NCBI GenBank assembly: GCA_027067895.1
Contig: JAMOUY010000205.1
Coordinates: forward strand, 1 to 8,823
Source of the DNA: Acidobacteriota bacterium
GTDB taxonomy: Bacteria > Acidobacteriota > Holophagae > Thermotomaculales > Thermotomaculaceae
DNA: 8,823 nt
Reading direction: 5' to 3'
The notes under the pieces were generated by a model. It saw nothing but the letters and a program-made list of their open reading frames with translations. It did no database searches and was not told the DNA's origin. This document shows, piece after piece, positions 6,662 to 8,823 of the stretch. The position numbers were made by a program, and so were the translations under genes. The number at the start of each line of letters is the position of its first letter. Within the stretch, counting starts at the first letter, position 1.

Positions 6662-7776
6662 TTTTTATCCTTAATTCTCCTTACTTTCATTCCGTCTGAA
6701 ACAGCATAAAGATTTGTCGTTATTAACTCAAAACTTTCGGGAAGTCCGTCTGCGTAAACAAATTCTTTGCTTCTGTAAATCAAATTCGCTTTTTTAATTT
6801 TCAATCTTCCGTTTTGGTAAATCCATACTTTCCCGTCTCTGTATGCGTTTGCCGGGATTTTTGCGCATATTGTTTTGTTGCTTTTGATTTTGCATAAAAC
6901 CAAATCATTGAGTTTTAAACTGTTTTGTTTTGTTGAAAGCAAAGTTAGGTATGCGTTTGTCATTCTTGTTTTTAAATCAAACGTGCCGGAAAGCCTGTCA
7001 ACCTTTGCTTTCAGAACATTGTCGGGGTTTGAAGCGGGAAATATTTCCGCATCGTTTCCTTTTTTTATCATTTCGGACTGTTTTTTTGTGAGAGGGACAA
7101 TAACTTCAATGTCTTTTACCGAAAAGATTGAAGCGATTATTGTTTGTGGATTTACCACTTGGCTTATATCTGCGTTTTTTGAGATTATTATTGCTTCAAA
7201 AGGCGCTTTTATTTTTGTTCTTTCAAGGTTGAGTTTTGCAAGTTGCACTTCCGCTTTTGCCGCATCATAGTTAGCCTTTGCGCTTTTTAATTGGGGAATG
7301 TATAGAGTTAATTCGTCAGGTGCGATATTTTTGCCTTTTAAAATATTGTCGTATATTTCTTCCCACTGCTTTTTTGCTATTTTTGCCTGTTTTAATGCCT
7401 TTTTGTAGTTTAATTCGGCATTGAAAAAATTTGCTTTTGCCTTTTCAAGCAAAAGTTTGTAGTCGGTATCTTCAATTGATACCATCAATTCTCCCTTTTT
7501 GAAAAATCCGCCTTCTTTGAATTTAGGGGAAACATAGGCTATTTTTCCCGAAACCTGAGGAATAATGTTGATTTTTTTCAATGAATCAACCGTTCCGAAA
7601 ACTTCTATGTCTATGCTTCTTTCTTTTGTGTTGCACAAAACGGTGTCCACCACAGGCCCTTTGTATTCCACTTTTACCTTTTGGGGTTTTACCCTGAATT
7701 TTATAAAAACTGCGAAAACTATTATTCCGAGTATGACAATAAGCAAGGCAAAGAGTATTTCCCTTTTCTTTTTCAT
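6658..7776 (-). CDS. Periplasmic adaptor (membrane fusion protein, HlyD/AcrA type) of the RND pump
   Basis: A 372-residue adaptor that links the inner-membrane RND pump to the outer-membrane channel. A short basic N-terminus and one hydrophobic segment (about 7-25) give an uncleaved membrane anchor; there is no lipobox cysteine, so it is probably not a lipoprotein. Next come the first half of the lipoyl domain (about 60-104, with SGKIAYVSPKFKEGGFFKKG), an alpha-helical hairpin rich in Ala, Lys and Leu (about 105-185), the second lipoyl half with LNLERTKIKAPFEAII (182-197), a beta-barrel (about 222-298) and a membrane-proximal domain to the end. The ATG overlaps the OMF stop as ATGA and is preceded by GAGGTG (7782-7787) with 5-nt spacing. 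Its stop overlaps the permease start the same way, so the three proteins are very probably made together. Length and domain order are normal for the family. Confidence 0.94.
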   Translation of the reverse strand: MKKKREILFALLIVILGIIVFAVFIKFRVKPQKVKVEYKGPVVDTVLCNTKERSIDIEVFGTVDSLKKINIIPQVSGKIAYVSPKFKEGGFFKKGELMVSIEDTDYKLLLEKAKANFFNAELNYKKALKQAKIAKKQWEEIYDNILKGKNIAPDELTLYIPQLKSAKANYDAAKAEVQLAKLNLERTKIKAPFEAIIISKNADISQVVNPQTIIASIFSVKDIEVIVPLTKKQSEMIKKGNDAEIFPASNPDNVLKAKVDRLSGTFDLKTRMTNAYLTLLSTKQNSLKLNDLVLCKIKSNKTICAKIPANAYRDGKVWIYQNGRLKIKKANLIYRSKEFVYADGLPESFELITTNLYAVSDGMKVRRIKDKK

Positions 7777-8822
7777 TTTTTCACCTCTATGGTAAGTTGA
7801 TTTATTTTTTCAATTCCCCCGCCCAATGCTTTGTAAAGCGAAACCCTGTTTAAAGCGTAGGCAAGGTATAAGCGGGACAGCGTTATTTCCGTGGTTATGA
7901 GATTTATTCTCTGATTTAGGTATGCTTCGTATGTGTCGTTTCCCGACATATAGTCTTCAAGTTTCTTTTTTTCGGTTAATTTTTGGCTTTTTAGATTTTT
8001 TTCAAGGTTTTCAATTTCTTCTTTTATCAGCCTGCATTGGGCAAGCAGTTTGTCAACTTCTCCGAATGCGTTAATAACGGTTTTTTTGTAATCGTTTATG
8101 GAAATTTCCAAATCTTTGCGGGAAATTTCAACCTTGTTTTTCAAAGCGCCTCTGTTAAAAATCGACTGAAAAAGGTTTATTCCGAAATTCCATACGTTTG
8201 ATTCATGTTTGAAAAGTTTTGATAGAGACGTTGACTGAAATCCGTCGCTTCCAGTGATTTTTATTGATGGAAACAGTGATGCTTTGTCTATTCCGACTTG
8301 ACATGCTTGCGATTTAATTTGCATGTAAGCGAATTGAATGTCCGGCCTTCTTAAAAGAAGTTCGGATGGAAGTCCCGGTTTCACCGGCGGAAGTTTCAAT
8401 GATAGTTTGGCAAAATCGGATACCTTGAAGTTAAACTCTGTTGAAGATGCTATTTGTTTGATTGTGTGTTCAAGTTCGCTTTTTATCTCTTCCAATTGTT
8501 TAAGCATATTTTCCGACTGATTTAGCAGGGTTAAATAGGCAAGGTAAACGTCGGACGGAATTACTCCGTTTATGTATTTTGAGTATGCGGATTTGTAAAG
8601 CAGTTTTCTGACTTTGATTTCTTCTTTTGTTTTTTCAATTTCTTCTAAAAGTTGAGAGTATTGAAGGTATAGTTTTACCGCATTGGCGGTTATGGATAAT
8701 TGAATTGCTTTTTCGTTTTCTTTGGCGGACAAAAGCGTGTAATAAGCCTGTTTTTTTGAATTTGACAGTTTGTCAAACAAGTCAATTTCATAGGAAGCGT
8801 TGAAAGAAAAAGAGTAATTTGT
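7773..8822 (-). CDS. TolC/OprM-like outer-membrane efflux channel (NodT family), partial, N-terminus outside window
   Basis: The last 349 residues of an outer-membrane factor that forms the trimeric exit duct of the pump. The frame stays open to the right edge, so the start and signal peptide lie outside; the TTG at 8780 is an internal Leu codon. The family is usually 450-480 residues, so about 100-130 are missing. Numbering from the edge, visible motifs are NASYEIDLF (8-16; the family has WELDLFG), GLPSELLLRRPDI (150-162), LFPSIKITGS (183-192), IFNRGALKNKV (221-231), AFGEVDKLL (252-260) and YKALGGG (330-336). Long amphipathic coiled-coil helices lie between them, as expected of the two repeated outer-membrane efflux domains. 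The stop overlaps the adaptor start by 4 bp. The channel gene comes first in the visible operon, rather than last as in mexAB-oprM-type operons. Confidence 0.93.
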   Translation of the reverse strand, partial: TNYSFSFNASYEIDLFDKLSNSKKQAYYTLLSAKENEKAIQLSITANAVKLYLQYSQLLEEIEKTKEEIKVRKLLYKSAYSKYINGVIPSDVYLAYLTLLNQSENMLKQLEEIKSELEHTIKQIASSTEFNFKVSDFAKLSLKLPPVKPGLPSELLLRRPDIQFAYMQIKSQACQVGIDKASLFPSIKITGSDGFQSTSLSKLFKHESNVWNFGINLFQSIFNRGALKNKVEISRKDLEISINDYKKTVINAFGEVDKLLAQCRLIKEEIENLEKNLKSQKLTEKKKLEDYMSGNDTYEAYLNQRINLITTEITLSRLYLAYALNRVSLYKALGGGIEKINQLTIEVKK

Positions 8823-8823
8823 T

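Noticed and set aside
6875..7270. A 131-codon plus-strand open frame inside the adaptor gene
   Set aside because: Antisense to the adaptor's hairpin and barrel; its hydrophobic, Phe-rich composition is a by-product of the opposite strand.
8778..8780. TTG as the start codon of the outer-membrane channel gene
   Set aside because: The frame stays open upstream to the window edge and encodes the conserved SYEID part of the family motif, so the TTG is an internal Leu codon.

Overview
The window comes from a Gram-negative bacterium of fairly low GC content, with Lys/Ile/Asn/Glu-rich proteins. The evidence is a tripartite RND efflux system that needs an outer membrane, a peptidoglycan-recycling kinase (AnmK), and a menaquinone enzyme of the futalosine route (MqnA). 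An MglA-type small GTPase fused to a histidine kinase fits lineages rich in such GTPases, for example delta-proteobacteria-like groups or Acidobacteriota. The sequence alone does not fix the phylum.

Layout, left to right. (1) Positions 2-580, plus strand: the C-terminal half of anmK, running in from the left edge. (2) Positions 583-8822: five genes on the minus strand, transcribed right to left. In transcription order they are an outer-membrane efflux protein (OMF, 5' end beyond the right edge), a periplasmic adaptor (MFP), an RND permease, a 712-residue GTPase-GAF-histidine kinase fusion, and mqnA. The only intergenic spaces are 2 bp between the convergent anmK and mqnA stops and 48 bp between the permease and kinase genes. 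No stretch above 300 bases lacks a gene. I saw no RNA genes, mobile elements, CRISPR arrays or long repeats.

The three efflux genes are joined by ATGA stop/start overlaps and almost certainly form one operon encoding a complete OMF-MFP-RND pump. The 48-bp gap before the kinase holds a near-consensus sigma70 promoter (TTGACA, 17 bp, TATCAT). Its predicted transcript start falls on the A of the kinase ATG, so the kinase mRNA is probably leaderless. The kinase and mqnA overlap by 35 bp, so mqnA is probably cotranscribed and perhaps translationally coupled to it.

The most interesting item is the kinase. Its N-terminus is a full-length MglA-like GTPase aligning from the first residue, with the P-loop, the TVPGQ switch, the NKRD motif and both catalytic residues (Arg53, Gln82) present. 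It continues through coiled coils and a GAF-like region into a complete HisKA/HATPase_c core. This suggests a soluble kinase controlled by GTP state or by MglA-type partners. I found no wholly unknown multi-gene system; the rest is ordinary core and efflux gene content.
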